A stretch of DNA of 34,449 nucleotides, taken from contig DATJSJ010000075.1 of NCBI GenBank assembly GCA_035504175.1, positions 1 to 34,449 of the forward strand. Reading direction: 5' to 3'. The notes beneath the pieces are model-generated. The model was not told the DNA's origin. It saw only the letters and a program-made list of their open reading frames with translations, and did not search any database. The stretch comes from DATJSJ01 sp035504175 (lineage in GTDB: Bacteria > Pseudomonadota > Alphaproteobacteria > Acetobacterales > Acetobacteraceae). The position numbers and the translations under genes were made by a program. Each line of letters opens with the position of its first letter. The stretch's first letter is position 1. Shown piece after piece: positions 1 through 8,378 of the stretch.

Positions 1-764
1 CCCTCGCGCCGGCCGTGGGTGAACTGATCCACCACCGGGTTGCCGCTCTCCATCAGCTCGGACGGCGGCCCGGACCAGACGATCCGACCGTGATGCAGCA
101 TGGCAATGCGGTCACCGATCCGCCGGGCACTCGCCATGTCATGCGTGATCGCAATCGCCGTGCTGCCCAGCCGCTTCACGCAATCGACGATCAGCCCGTC
201 GATCACCGCGCCCATGATCGGATCGAGCCCGGTGGTCGGCTCGTCGAAGAACAGGATGTCCGGCCGAGCCGCGATCGCCCGCGCCAGGCCGACCCGCTTC
301 TGCATGCCGCCCGAGAGTTCCGACGGCGACAGATCGCCGACACTGGCCGCAAGGCCGACCTGCGCCAGCACCTCCGCCGCCACTTCGCGCGCCTGCCGCC
401 GCGTCACCTGCCGGCGTGCGAGCAGCCCGAAGGCGACGTTCTCCCAGACCGGCAGGCTGTCGAACAACGCGCCGTTCTGGAACAGCATGCCGATCCGGTC
501 GCGCGCCCGCTCGCGCGCCGTACGGTCGAGGCGAAGCACGTCCTGCCCGTCGAGCTCGATCACCCCTTCGTCCGGCTGCATCAGCCCGATGATGCATTTG
601 AGCAGAACAGACTTGCCGGTGCCCGACCCGCCGATCACCACCATCGACGTACCCGGCATGACGGTGAGATCGACACCGTCCAGCACCTGCTTCTCGCCGA
701 ACGCCTTGCGCAAGCCCTGCACACGGATCTTCGGCACCGCGGCGCCGGGCACCTCGCGGTTCAT
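1..764 (-). CDS. mlaF: ABC transporter ATP-binding protein, MlaF-like (3' end outside window)
   Basis: This is the ATPase of an Mla-type ABC importer/exporter that moves phospholipids between the inner and outer membranes. The reading frame starts with ATG at 764 and its first two bases overlap the stop codon of the permease gene (ATGA), so the two are translationally coupled. Visible motifs are Walker A (GGSGTGKS), the ABC signature (LSGGM), Walker B followed by the catalytic glutamate (ILFFDEPTTGLDP) and the H-loop (AITHD). The frame remains open at base 1, so the C-terminus lies outside the window; about 254 residues are present, which is most of a typical 260-270 residue MlaF. Family and partner are clear; the lipid substrate is inferred from the family. 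Confidence 0.93.
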   Translation of the reverse strand, partial: MNREVPGAAVPKIRVQGLRKAFGEKQVLDGVDLTVMPGTSMVVIGGSGTGKSVLLKCIIGLMQPDEGVIELDGQDVLRLDRTARERARDRIGMLFQNGALFDSLPVWENVAFGLLARRQVTRRQAREVAAEVLAQVGLAASVGDLSPSELSGGMQKRVGLARAIAARPDILFFDEPTTGLDPIMGAVIDGLIVDCVKRLGSTAIAITHDMASARRIGDRIAMLHHGRIVWSGPPSELMESGNPVVDQFTHGRRE

Positions 765-1549
765 CGCGCGAAGAACAGCTCGGTGAGGCCGTAGTCGAAG
801 GCGAGGATCAGGATCGACGCCATCACCACCGCCGCGGTCGTCGCACCACCCACACCCTCCGCGCCGCCGCGGCTGTTGTAGCCGTGATAGCAGCCCATCA
901 GCGCGATCAGGAACCCGAACACCGCGGCTTTCGCCAGGCCCGAGACCACGTCCATCGTCTTCATGAAGTCGAACGTGTTCATCAGATACGGGATGCCGTG
1001 AAAGCCGAGCTTCACCGTCGCGACGATGAAGCCGCCCATCACGCCGAGAATGTCGGCAACGACGACCAGCAGCGGCAGCGCGATCGCCCCCGCCAACAGC
1101 CGCGGCGTCACCAGATACTTCATCGGATTGGTGGCGAGCGTGGAGAGCGCGTCGATCTGGTCGGTGACGCGCATCGTGCCGAGTTCCGCCGCCATCGCCG
1201 CACCCACCCGCCCGGCGACCATCAGCCCCGCCAGCACCGGGCCCAGTTCCCGCACCACCGACAGCACCACGATCCCGGCGATCGCGCTGCCGGCATTGAA
1301 TCGGGAGAACCCGGTGTACGATTGCAGTGCGATCACCATGCCGGAAAAGATCGCGGTCAGTGCGACCACCGGCAGGCTGAAATAGGCGAACTCCACGAAG
1401 GCCCGCAGGAACGCCCGCCAGTAGAAGGGCGGTCGGAACAGATGCGACAGGCCGTTGAGCCCGAACAGGGTCAGCGCGCCGGTCATGCGGGTGCCGCTGA
1501 TCGTGGCCCGCCCGACCAGGGCGATCGCATCCAGCGTCGCGTTCAGCAT
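761..1549 (-). CDS. mlaE: ABC transporter permease, MlaE family
   Basis: A 262-residue inner-membrane permease of the MlaE/YrbE family, the membrane partner of the ATPase encoded next. The N-terminal amphipathic region is followed by about five hydrophobic segments, and the conserved central stretch RELGPVLAGLMVAGRVGAAM with the following AELGTMRVTDQIDAL is the family hallmark. It starts at ATG 1549, four bases after the alanine racemase stop codon, and ends in an overlap with mlaF, so alr-mlaE-mlaF look like one transcript. An MlaD substrate-binding protein would be expected downstream of mlaF, outside the window. Confidence 0.94.
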   Translation of the reverse strand: MLNATLDAIALVGRATISGTRMTGALTLFGLNGLSHLFRPPFYWRAFLRAFVEFAYFSLPVVALTAIFSGMVIALQSYTGFSRFNAGSAIAGIVVLSVVRELGPVLAGLMVAGRVGAAMAAELGTMRVTDQIDALSTLATNPMKYLVTPRLLAGAIALPLLVVVADILGVMGGFIVATVKLGFHGIPYLMNTFDFMKTMDVVSGLAKAAVFGFLIALMGCYHGYNSRGGAEGVGGATTAAVVMASILILAFDYGLTELFFAR

Positions 1550-1553
1550 GGGA

Positions 1554-2633
1554 TTACCGGCTGCGATACCGCCTGTGATAGCGCCGGCCGAGCGAAGTCA
1601 GGATCTCGTACCCGTTGGTGCCGGCGCGGGCGGCGAGATCGTCCGGCGTCGCGAGCGGGCCGATCAGGTCCAGCCAGTCGCCGGGGCCGGCGGCCGGATG
1701 GTCGGTCAGGTCGAAGGTGGCGAGGTCCATGGACACACGCCCTACCAGCGGGACCGGCCGGCCGTCAAAACCCGCCTGCGCGACCCCACTCAAGGCGCGC
1801 AGATACCCGTCCGCATAGCCCACCGCGACCGTGCCGATCCGGCTCGGCCGCGCCGCGGTCCATGTCGCATTGTAACCGACACCCTCCCCGGGCGACACAT
1901 CATGCACTTGCAGGATCCGCGCCCGCAGGCTCACCGGCAGTCGCATCGGATTGGCCGATCCGGGCGTGGGATTGACCCCGTACAGCGCCGCCCCCGGCCG
2001 GGCGAGATCGGACCCGAACTCCGGCCCGAGAAAAATCCCCGAGGAGTTGGCGATGCTGCGCGGCGCCGGCGGCAGCGCCGCACAGGCCCGCGCAAAGCGC
2101 CGCCGCTGCCGGGCATTCGCGGGATCCGCCGGGCACTCCGCCGCGACCAGATGTGTCATCACATAAAGCACATCGATGCCCGCCAGCACGCCCGGCTCCG
2201 CCGCCAGCGCCGGCACATCGCCGTGGGAAAGGCCCAGCCGGTTCATCCCGGTATCGACATGCAGGATCGCCGGCAGCGCCCGTCCGCACCGCGCGGCCTC
2301 GTCCCGCCAGGCGGCGATCTCCGCCCGCGAGCCCAACACCGGAACCAGGCCCTGCGCCACGCAATCCGACGCTGCCTCGGGCAGCAGGCCGTTCAGCACC
2401 GCCAGCATCGCGCCGGGAACGAGGTCCCGGATCGCCAGGGCCTCCTCCACATGCGCGGTGAAGAAGTGCCGGCAGCCCTCGCGAAACAGGCGCGGAGCCA
2501 CCGCGGCGGCGCCCAGGCCGTAGGCGTCGGCTTTCACCACGGCGGCGACGGGGCCGGACGGATGGCGCGCACACAACAGGCGCCAGTTGGCGGCGATCGC
2601 GTCGAGGTCGATTTCGAGGATGGCCGCGGGCAT
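1554..2633 (-). CDS. alr: alanine racemase
   Basis: Pyridoxal-phosphate enzyme interconverting L- and D-alanine for peptidoglycan precursor synthesis. The protein has 359 residues, normal for the family. The PLP lysine is Lys34 in AVVKADAYGLG, the catalytic tyrosine of the second domain is in GVGYNATWTA, and the C-terminal motif YEILTSLGRRY is present. The start is ATG 2633; no good Shine-Dalgarno sequence precedes it because a hairpin repeat (2641-2762) reaches almost to the start codon. It lies downstream of dnaB on the same strand and four bases before mlaE. Confidence 0.96.
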   Translation of the reverse strand: MPAAILEIDLDAIAANWRLLCARHPSGPVAAVVKADAYGLGAAAVAPRLFREGCRHFFTAHVEEALAIRDLVPGAMLAVLNGLLPEAASDCVAQGLVPVLGSRAEIAAWRDEAARCGRALPAILHVDTGMNRLGLSHGDVPALAAEPGVLAGIDVLYVMTHLVAAECPADPANARQRRRFARACAALPPAPRSIANSSGIFLGPEFGSDLARPGAALYGVNPTPGSANPMRLPVSLRARILQVHDVSPGEGVGYNATWTAARPSRIGTVAVGYADGYLRALSGVAQAGFDGRPVPLVGRVSMDLATFDLTDHPAAGPGDWLDLIGPLATPDDLAARAGTNGYEILTSLGRRYHRRYRSR

Positions 2634-2640
2634 TCAGGAA

Positions 2641-2762
2641 GGAAGGCCAGGGCTCCGCCCTGGACCCGCTGGGGCCGTACGGCCCCAGACCCCATGACTT
2701 AAGGAACGGATTGCAAAGGCTGCGCCTTTGCTGGCGGGTCCAGGGGGGCAAAGCCCCCCTGG
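2641..2762. repeat. Intergenic hairpin repeat, copy A (dnaB-alr)
   Basis: The whole dnaB-alr spacer consists of four perfect or near-perfect hairpins: 2647-2663 (CCAGGGC/GCCCTGG), 2669-2688 (CTGGGGCC/GGCCCCAG), 2714-2730 (CAAAGGC/GCCTTTG) and 2740-2762 (CCAGGGGGGC/GCCCCCCTGG). The linker ACCCCATGACTTAAG between the second and third hairpins recurs, slightly changed, in copy C at about 16523-16540. The last hairpin ends one base before the dnaB stop codon, so it could terminate or stabilise the dnaB transcript. It has no coding potential. Confidence 0.8.
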
Positions 2763-2763
2763 C

Positions 2764-4254
2764 CTACTCCTGCCCATGCGCCAGATCGAGATCCGCAAAC
2801 CTCGTGTACTCGCCTTCGAAAAAGAGCTGGATCGAACCCGTAGGCCCGTGACGCTGCTTGGCGATGAACAGCTCCGCCTTGTTGTGCACCTGCTCCATGT
2901 CGCGCTGCCACTTGTCGAGCGCATCCTGAAACTTCTGCTCGCTGTCGAACCCCATCTGCTTCGGCGCGCGCTGCGCCAGATAATACTCGTCGCGGTAGAT
3001 GAACATCACCACGTCCGCGTCCTGCTCGATCGAGCCGGACTCGCGCAGATCCGAGAGCTGCGGCCGCTTGTCCTCGCGATTCTCGACCGCACGCGAGAGC
3101 TGCGACAGTGCCAGCACCGGCACCGCCAATTCCTTCGCCAGCGCCTTCAGCCCCTGCGTGATCGCACTGATTTCCAGCACCCTGTTCTCCGGCCGCGTGC
3201 CCGCCGCCGGGCGCATGAGCTGCAGGTAGTCGATCACCACCAGAGAGAGGCCCTTCGTCCGCTTCAGCCTCCGGCAGCGCGTGCGCAGCGCGGAAAGCGT
3301 GATCGCCGGCGTGTCGTCGATGTGGATCGGCAGGCCGGAAATGTCCCGGCTGACCTGCACGAAACGGTCGAAATCCTTCTGCCCGATATCGCCGCGGCGA
3401 ATGCGGTCGCCGGAAATACCCGCCTCTTCGGCGAGCAGGCGGGTGGCCAGCTGCTCGGCACTCATTTCCAGCGAGAAGATCGCGACGCTGCCCTGGGCGA
3501 GGGCACTGCCGTCGCGCTGCGCCGCCTCGCCCTGCAGCGCCCGCGCCGCGCCGAAGGCGATCTTGGTGCCGAGCGCGGTCTTCCCCATGCCCGGACGGCC
3601 GGCCAGGATCAGCAGATCGGACGGATGCAGCCCGCCCATCTTGGCGTCCAGGTCGCGCAGGCCGGTGGAAAGCCCGGACACGTGGCCGGCACGGTGGAAC
3701 GCCCGCTCCGCGCCGCTGATCGCCTGCACCAGCGCCTGATCGAAGACGATGAAGCCGCCGTCGGCGGCGCCGCGGGTCGCGAGCTCGAACAGCGACTGCT
3801 CCGCCGCCTCGAGCTGGCCGGCCGCGTCCAGCTCCGGCTCTACCCCGAAGGCGCGATTGACCACCGTCTCGCCGATATCGATGAGCTGTCGCCGCAGCCA
3901 GGCGTCACGAATCGTGCGACCGTATTCGCCGGCATTGATGATGCCGACCATGGCGGTGAGGAGCTGGGCCAGATACGTGGTGCCGCCGACTTCCTCGAGC
4001 AGGCCGGAATGCTCGAACTCGGCCTTCAGCGTGACGATGTCGGCGAGCTGCCCGGCCTCGATCCGGCGGGTGATGGCGTGGAACACGCGGCCATGCACCG
4101 GGTCGGCGAAATGATCCGGGGTGAGGAATTCGGCCACTCGCTCATAGGCCTTGTTGTTGGCGAGCAGCGCGCCGAGCAGCGCCTGCTCCGCCTGCAGGTT
4201 GGCCGGCGGCTGGCGCTGGGAGAGGCCGAGGAGCGGCGAGTCGATCGTGTTCAC
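2764..4254 (-). CDS. dnaB: replicative DNA helicase DnaB
   Basis: Hexameric 5'-3' helicase of the replication fork. The N-terminal DnaB domain (LQAEQALLGALLANN) is followed by the RecA-like motor with Walker A GRPGMGKT, the DnaB motif FSLEMSAEQL, Walker B region LVVIDYLQLM and the arginine-finger region RHGPTG. I chose GTG 4254 (VNTIDSPLLGL), giving 496 residues, the usual size. An upstream in-frame ATG at 4401 would add 49 residues of low-similarity sequence. No Shine-Dalgarno is seen before the GTG, and a TATGAT hexamer lies only six bases upstream, so a leaderless transcript is possible. alr follows on the same strand after a repeat. Confidence 0.95.
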   Translation of the reverse strand: MNTIDSPLLGLSQRQPPANLQAEQALLGALLANNKAYERVAEFLTPDHFADPVHGRVFHAITRRIEAGQLADIVTLKAEFEHSGLLEEVGGTTYLAQLLTAMVGIINAGEYGRTIRDAWLRRQLIDIGETVVNRAFGVEPELDAAGQLEAAEQSLFELATRGAADGGFIVFDQALVQAISGAERAFHRAGHVSGLSTGLRDLDAKMGGLHPSDLLILAGRPGMGKTALGTKIAFGAARALQGEAAQRDGSALAQGSVAIFSLEMSAEQLATRLLAEEAGISGDRIRRGDIGQKDFDRFVQVSRDISGLPIHIDDTPAITLSALRTRCRRLKRTKGLSLVVIDYLQLMRPAAGTRPENRVLEISAITQGLKALAKELAVPVLALSQLSRAVENREDKRPQLSDLRESGSIEQDADVVMFIYRDEYYLAQRAPKQMGFDSEQKFQDALDKWQRDMEQVHNKAELFIAKQRHGPTGSIQLFFEGEYTRFADLDLAHGQE

Positions 4255-4477
4255 GGAACCATCATAGTCCAGGGTCCGGCGCCGGGGCAGAGCAGGAGGG
4301 CTGTGGATCAGTGTGGAAGACGGGGAGGAATGCGGCGCGCAACGATCCCCACCCATTCCGCCGGCCAAACGCCTGGGCGAAAGAGGTGAAAGCCCTGCCA
4401 TTCAACCGTGCGTGGAACGGGTCGCGAGGCTCGTTCGCAAAACACACGGGTCCGGCCGGAGCGCGGACCGGCGGAAT

Positions 4478-5812
4478 TCAAGGTGCTGTCGGGTCGTCGA
4501 GTCCCGGAATCACGCGCGACGCGGCGATGCGCTCCTGCGTCCGGCTTCGGAGTCCGAGCTTGAACTTGTTCCAGAATGCGACCTCCGCCGACCGCGAGGG
4601 GTCCGAAGCCTGCGGGTCCAGGGCGAGCAGCGACGCGATGCAGGGGATTTGAGTCTCGGCGAACATCGACCAGAACGTGGCGATGTAATCGCGCTGGCGC
4701 AGCGGCACGTCATACCCGATGCGCCCGAGCAGGCGCGCCGTGGTCGCCAGGCGTGCATCGATCAGCGACATTTCATGCAACGCGCCGGCATCCGAGTCCG
4801 TCACGACCTTGCCGTCATGGACGACCCTTCCGCCGAGCGCGGTATAGGAACTCGCGTCCGGCGTTTCCTCACGACCGAGCTGCAGTCGTCCATTCAGCAT
4901 CGCAAGGTACTTCAAGATCGCGTAGAAGATCGCGGCCGCCGCAGAGGCGAGCGGCACGCGATATCCGACGACACCGAAACAATGCTCGATGGCGGCCGCG
5001 GCGAGCCAGTCGCAGACGACCTCCTCACCCAGATCTCGCAGGCCGGTCTTGTGTCTGTAGACGAGATGGCCGAGTTCGTGGAAGAGGGCGTAGATTGCGA
5101 ACGCGATCGGAAAGTAGGCGACGGCATCCGCGATCCCGTCGTCGAATGGCCCCCCTCCGCCCATGCGCGTGATCGCGATCATGCCTTGGACGAAGCCGCG
5201 CTGGTTTTGCATATCGATGCCGCGCAGCATCTCGGCTCCGGTTGCCCCGTCGGGCGGTCCGCGGGTCACGGCGCTCATCCCGCTCGCCAGCAGCGAGCCC
5301 AGGATGGGCAGCGCCAATGCCCGCCGTGTCTCGATTGCCGTTGCGGCGTCGCTGCCGCCGACGAAGTTGGAGGGCACGAGGTCGAGGCGATCCGGGCCCG
5401 CGAGACGGGACAGGAAATCAAGGCTGAAGCCGACATGCAGCGGAAACGCGTAAGCCGCCTCCGACAAGACGATGTAATGGAATCCGCCGGAGGGGACGAA
5501 CTCCGCCACGAATCCCGGCACGCGCAGGAAGCGCACGCAGACCTGCTCCGGCGGCAGCGGCTCGAAGGGCCGGAGAAGGGGAGGCGGGTCGCGCAGGAAG
5601 CGGTGAACCAGCGACTGCAGGGCCAGCTCGATCAGGCTGGTGTAGGACGACGCTTGCAACGCCCAGCCGTCGCCGGCCTGGTGTCGGAAGAAACAGGCGA
5701 ACAGCTCCTGCCACTCCGACTCCGGTGCGCGCCAGCTCTCGGCAGCTCCGCGCCCTGCGCCGTAGCGTGCTGCGACCAGCGCGAAGTGACGGATGATGGC
5801 GTCCTGGGCCAA
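4478..5812 (-). CDS. Uncharacterised protein with HELGH zinc-metallopeptidase motif
   Basis: I do not recognise this 444-residue protein as a named family. Residues 245-249 are HELGH inside a hydrophobic helix (IYALFHELGH), the HExxH zinc site of zincin peptidases. Downstream, at 263-268, comes EEVVCD, a plausible position for the third, glutamate or aspartate ligand as in gluzincins. The N-terminal half has no signal peptide; segments around residues 165-180 and 285-300 are apolar but short. The start is TTG 5812, four bases after the stop of the small membrane-protein gene, with a weak GGTAGGCGA upstream, so the two form an operon. The motif resembles those of Lit-like (U49) or ImmA-like peptidases, but that assignment is speculative. 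The substrate is unknown. Confidence 0.8.
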   Translation of the reverse strand: MAQDAIIRHFALVAARYGAGRGAAESWRAPESEWQELFACFFRHQAGDGWALQASSYTSLIELALQSLVHRFLRDPPPLLRPFEPLPPEQVCVRFLRVPGFVAEFVPSGGFHYIVLSEAAYAFPLHVGFSLDFLSRLAGPDRLDLVPSNFVGGSDAATAIETRRALALPILGSLLASGMSAVTRGPPDGATGAEMLRGIDMQNQRGFVQGMIAITRMGGGGPFDDGIADAVAYFPIAFAIYALFHELGHLVYRHKTGLRDLGEEVVCDWLAAAAIEHCFGVVGYRVPLASAAAAIFYAILKYLAMLNGRLQLGREETPDASSYTALGGRVVHDGKVVTDSDAGALHEMSLIDARLATTARLLGRIGYDVPLRQRDYIATFWSMFAETQIPCIASLLALDPQASDPSRSAEVAFWNKFKLGLRSRTQERIAASRVIPGLDDPTAP

Positions 5813-5816
5813 TCGC

Positions 5817-6197
5817 CTACCGCCAGACCGGCCGGCAGAGCTCGCCGACCCCCGCGCGAAACACGAGCACGGCGAAGGTTGCGAGCGAGATGGAAATGCC
5901 GAGCGTCAGAAACAGGCTCGAGACGGAATCGGCGATCGCGGCGACCAGGAAGACCGCGTCGGCTTTCTCCTCATAGAGCAGCCTGACGAGCGGCCGGTCG
6001 CAGATCAGCGGCCTGAGCTGGTCGTTGAGGCCGCCCAGCATGTCCTTCGCCCGGCGCGCCGGATCTCCAAGGACGGCGCCGCGTCCGAGGGCCAGGCCCA
6101 GCTCGCGAAGCTGGTCCTCCTCGGGTCTTTCGAGCTCTGCACGAATCTCCTTGGCGAGGGCCATGGCGGCGGCTCCGATGACATCGTTGCCCAACAC
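5817..6197 (-). CDS. Small membrane protein, partner of the HELGH protein
   Basis: An unrecognised 126-residue protein. Residues 1-75 are soluble and charged. The stretch from about 81 to 116 (VFLVAAIADSVSSLFLTLG onwards) is long enough for one or two transmembrane helices, and the C-terminus is short and basic. The start is GTG 6197, the only standard start codon in the frame. The frame is open upstream for another 48 codons (back to a TGA at 6342-6344) with protein-like composition but no ATG, GTG or TTG and no clear Shine-Dalgarno. The gene may therefore be longer with a rare start, or a remnant of a larger one. It precedes the HELGH gene by four bases. Confidence 0.6.
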   Translation of the reverse strand: MLGNDVIGAAAMALAKEIRAELERPEEDQLRELGLALGRGAVLGDPARRAKDMLGGLNDQLRPLICDRPLVRLLYEEKADAVFLVAAIADSVSSLFLTLGISISLATFAVLVFRAGVGELCRPVWR

Positions 6198-6408
6198 GGT
6201 ATCAGTCTTGGCGGCGGAGGGCGAACCGGCTCCCTCCTGTCCCGCCTCGTGGCCAATCGAGCGGAACGGCTCGATACCCGTTTGACGGCCGACACGCCCG
6301 GCATCGTCTTCAATCGGAGCGGACGTCGCGGCCGAACCCGCTCAAGCGACTGCACCGAGCGACATAAGCGTCGCGACGCAGCAGCTTACGGGCTCTCCTC
6401 GAGTCCTG

Positions 6409-7215
6409 TTACGCTGTCTGCCGCTCCAGGAACCCCAGCGTCTTCTCATTGAACTCCGCCACGCTCTCGTAGATCGGCGCGTGTGCGCAGCTTTCGAACA
6501 CCGTGAGCTCGCTGCCGCGGATCCCGCCGGTCAGCGCGTCGGCGAAACGCGTCGAGGTCACCATGTCGTGCCGGCCGAACGTGATCTGCGTCGGCGCCGT
6601 GATGCGGGAGAGCTGTGCCAGCGCGTCATGCGCGATCACCGCGTTCGACTGGCGGAGGAAGGCGTCGAGCGGCTGCGCCGGCCGGCCGCGTACGAAATCG
6701 GCAAGCTGGCCGATATAGTCCGGCTTCGCGGCGTAGAGTTCCGGCGTGAAGCACCAGGGGAAGATGCCCTGGATGATCATGTCGGTGACGCTGCCGAGGC
6801 CTTTCGCCATGGTCTGCCAGCCCTCGAGTACGGTCTTGAGGAACGGGTCGGATTTCGGCCAGGCGCTGTGCAGGGAAAGGGACTTGACGCGGTCGGGGTG
6901 CTTGGCCGCGAGCCAGAGTCCGGTCGCCGCGCCGAGCGACAGGCCGCTCACATGCGCCCGCGCGACGCCGATCGCCTGCATGAAGGCGGCAACGTCGTCG
7001 GCGAACAGCTCGGTCGAATAGGTCCCTTCCGGTTTGTCGCTCTCGCCGGCGCCGCGCGGGTCGATCGAGATGCAGGTGAAGTGTTTGGCGTAGTCCGCGA
7101 CCTGGAAGGCGTAGCAGGCGTTGTCGGCGGCGAGGTATGGAATGAGGATCAGCGGCTCGCCCGTACCCTGCTGCTCGTAATGCATCGAGATGCCGTTTGC
7201 CGTGACTGTCGGCAT
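6409..7215 (-). CDS. alpha/beta-fold hydrolase
   Basis: A 268-residue single-domain hydrolase of the alpha/beta superfamily, similar in length and layout to 3-oxoadipate enol-lactonase and RutD-type enzymes. The nucleophile is Ser93 in GLSLG, the acid Asp217 in GRHDMV and the base His245 in CAHAPIYE; the oxyanion region is LIPYLAADN instead of the usual HG motif. There is no signal peptide, so it acts in the cytoplasm. The start is ATG 7215, preceded by GGGAGGG. It is the downstream neighbour of a racemase-fold gene and a divergent NCS2-type permease, which hints at catabolism of an imported compound, but the substrate cannot be told from sequence. Confidence 0.88.
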   Translation of the reverse strand: MPTVTANGISMHYEQQGTGEPLILIPYLAADNACYAFQVADYAKHFTCISIDPRGAGESDKPEGTYSTELFADDVAAFMQAIGVARAHVSGLSLGAATGLWLAAKHPDRVKSLSLHSAWPKSDPFLKTVLEGWQTMAKGLGSVTDMIIQGIFPWCFTPELYAAKPDYIGQLADFVRGRPAQPLDAFLRQSNAVIAHDALAQLSRITAPTQITFGRHDMVTSTRFADALTGGIRGSELTVFESCAHAPIYESVAEFNEKTLGFLERQTA

Positions 7216-7330
7216 GGCGTGTTTCCCTCCCCAAGGCGATTTTGCGTGGGTGCCGGATCGCCTTGGCCCGGCTGACCGGCATGCAGCATAGGCGCAGCCC
7301 GCGTCATTCCGCCATCGCCCGCTTGCCCTT

Positions 7331-7415
7331 CGGGATGGGGGTCAGGGGCCTCAGGCCCCAGCGGGATCGAACCGCGGAGCGGTTCGATGGGGCGGAGCCC
7401 CTGCGCTTCCTTCCT
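7331..7415. repeat. Intergenic hairpin repeat, copy B (runs into a gene end)
   Basis: Three hairpins follow one another: 7345-7359 (GGGGCC/GGCCCC), 7366-7388 (ATCGAACCGC/GCGGTTCGAT, 10 bp perfect) and 7389-7401 (GGGGC/GCCCC). The central element matches the design of the second hairpin of copy C (about 16478-16500, also flanked by ATCG and CGAT). The repeat contains the stop codon and the last part of the racemase-fold gene, whose final residues are therefore repeat-encoded. Confidence 0.75.
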
Positions 7416-8208
7416 GTCCCGTTCCCCGCGTCGCGAGGTAGTCCGTCACCGCCCCGTCCGGCGCCCGAGCATAGATTCCGCCGCGGCTGACCGCGGCTCC
7501 GGTCAAGCGGTGCATCGCGACTGCCATTTCGGCCGCCTTCGCCAGCGCGGCGATGCCTTCCACGACCAGCGCGCCATCGATCGCAAACGGCTGTTCCCGC
7601 GCGAACAGCAGCGCCGGCAGGCCGCCTGCCGGGACGATGACGTCGGCGCCTTGCGCGATCAGGGGTCGCGCCGCGGTCGCAAAATCATCGCGCAGTGCGG
7701 CGTATTCGGCGGCGTCCTCGAAGGCGAGCATGAAGCGGGCGAGGTCGGCGCGGATGGCGGTGGTGCCGGTCACCCGGTGTTCCAGTCCGTGGCTGCGGAT
7801 CTGGTCGGCGTGCCAGGGGATGAAGACCGGGCTGATGGTGACGAGGCCGATGCGCCGGCCGAGCGTGCAGGCGTAGAGCAGGGTGGCTTCGCCCAGGCTG
7901 ACGACGGGGATGTCGACCACGCCCCGGCATTCAATCAAGCCGGGCTCCTGTAAGTGGCCGATGACGAAGGCGTCGTAGCCCTGCTTCTCCGCCGTGATCG
8001 CCGCCTGGATCGCCTGGTCGGCGCAGCGGAATTCCGTGATTGCGTGGAAGTACCGGTCGGGCGGGACGATGCCGTTTACGTCGAAGGTGAAGCCGGGCGC
8101 CGCGACCGCCGCGAGCCGGGAGCGCAGCCGGTCGACATAGGGCGCCTGCGCGGCGGGGTCGACGAAGCTCTGGTACCAGATGCGTGCCGCGCGCGTGCTA
8201 TCGCTCAT
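7351..8208 (-). CDS. Asp/Glu/hydantoin racemase-fold protein lacking catalytic cysteines
   Basis: The protein has 285 residues counted from ATG 8208, which has a strong GGGGAGGA upstream. Sequence pattern and order match the Asp/Glu/hydantoin racemase superfamily: a first half with GYDAFVIGHLQEPGL and IPVVSLGEATLLYACTLGRRIGLVTI, and a second half with GADVIVPAGGLPALL. In active racemases these places read like IACFGDPG and VLGCAG, with one catalytic cysteine each. Here both are absent (His and Gly align), so cysteine-based racemisation is not expected. Some homologues are annotated as HupH-like. The last 20 or so residues are encoded by hairpin repeat B. The alpha/beta hydrolase gene follows and an NCS2-type permease gene diverges. 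Confidence 0.8.
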   Translation of the reverse strand: MSDSTRAARIWYQSFVDPAAQAPYVDRLRSRLAAVAAPGFTFDVNGIVPPDRYFHAITEFRCADQAIQAAITAEKQGYDAFVIGHLQEPGLIECRGVVDIPVVSLGEATLLYACTLGRRIGLVTISPVFIPWHADQIRSHGLEHRVTGTTAIRADLARFMLAFEDAAEYAALRDDFATAARPLIAQGADVIVPAGGLPALLFAREQPFAIDGALVVEGIAALAKAAEMAVAMHRLTGAAVSRGGIYARAPDGAVTDYLATRGTGQEGSAGAPPHRTAPRFDPAGA

Positions 8209-8378
8209 GCTGTCCTCCCCCGGGGGCGATGGTCGCGCCATGGCCGCTGGATCGCCGCGGCGGCGGACCGCAGTGTGCATCTCCTGGTTGCGGAGGCCAA
8301 CGCCGCTGCGTAAGGGACTCCGGCCCACGGCAACGCGCCGCGGGCGCCGGATCGCCAGCGGCAGGGGAGGGTGGCGGC

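Noticed and set aside
2728..4389. Plus-strand open frame of 553 codons over dnaB
   Set aside because: Antisense shadow of dnaB with biased composition.
6005..6355. Minus-strand open frame of 116 codons overlapping the small membrane-protein gene
   Set aside because: Different frame, very basic and proline-rich; the other frame has a clear membrane segment and four-base spacing to the next gene.
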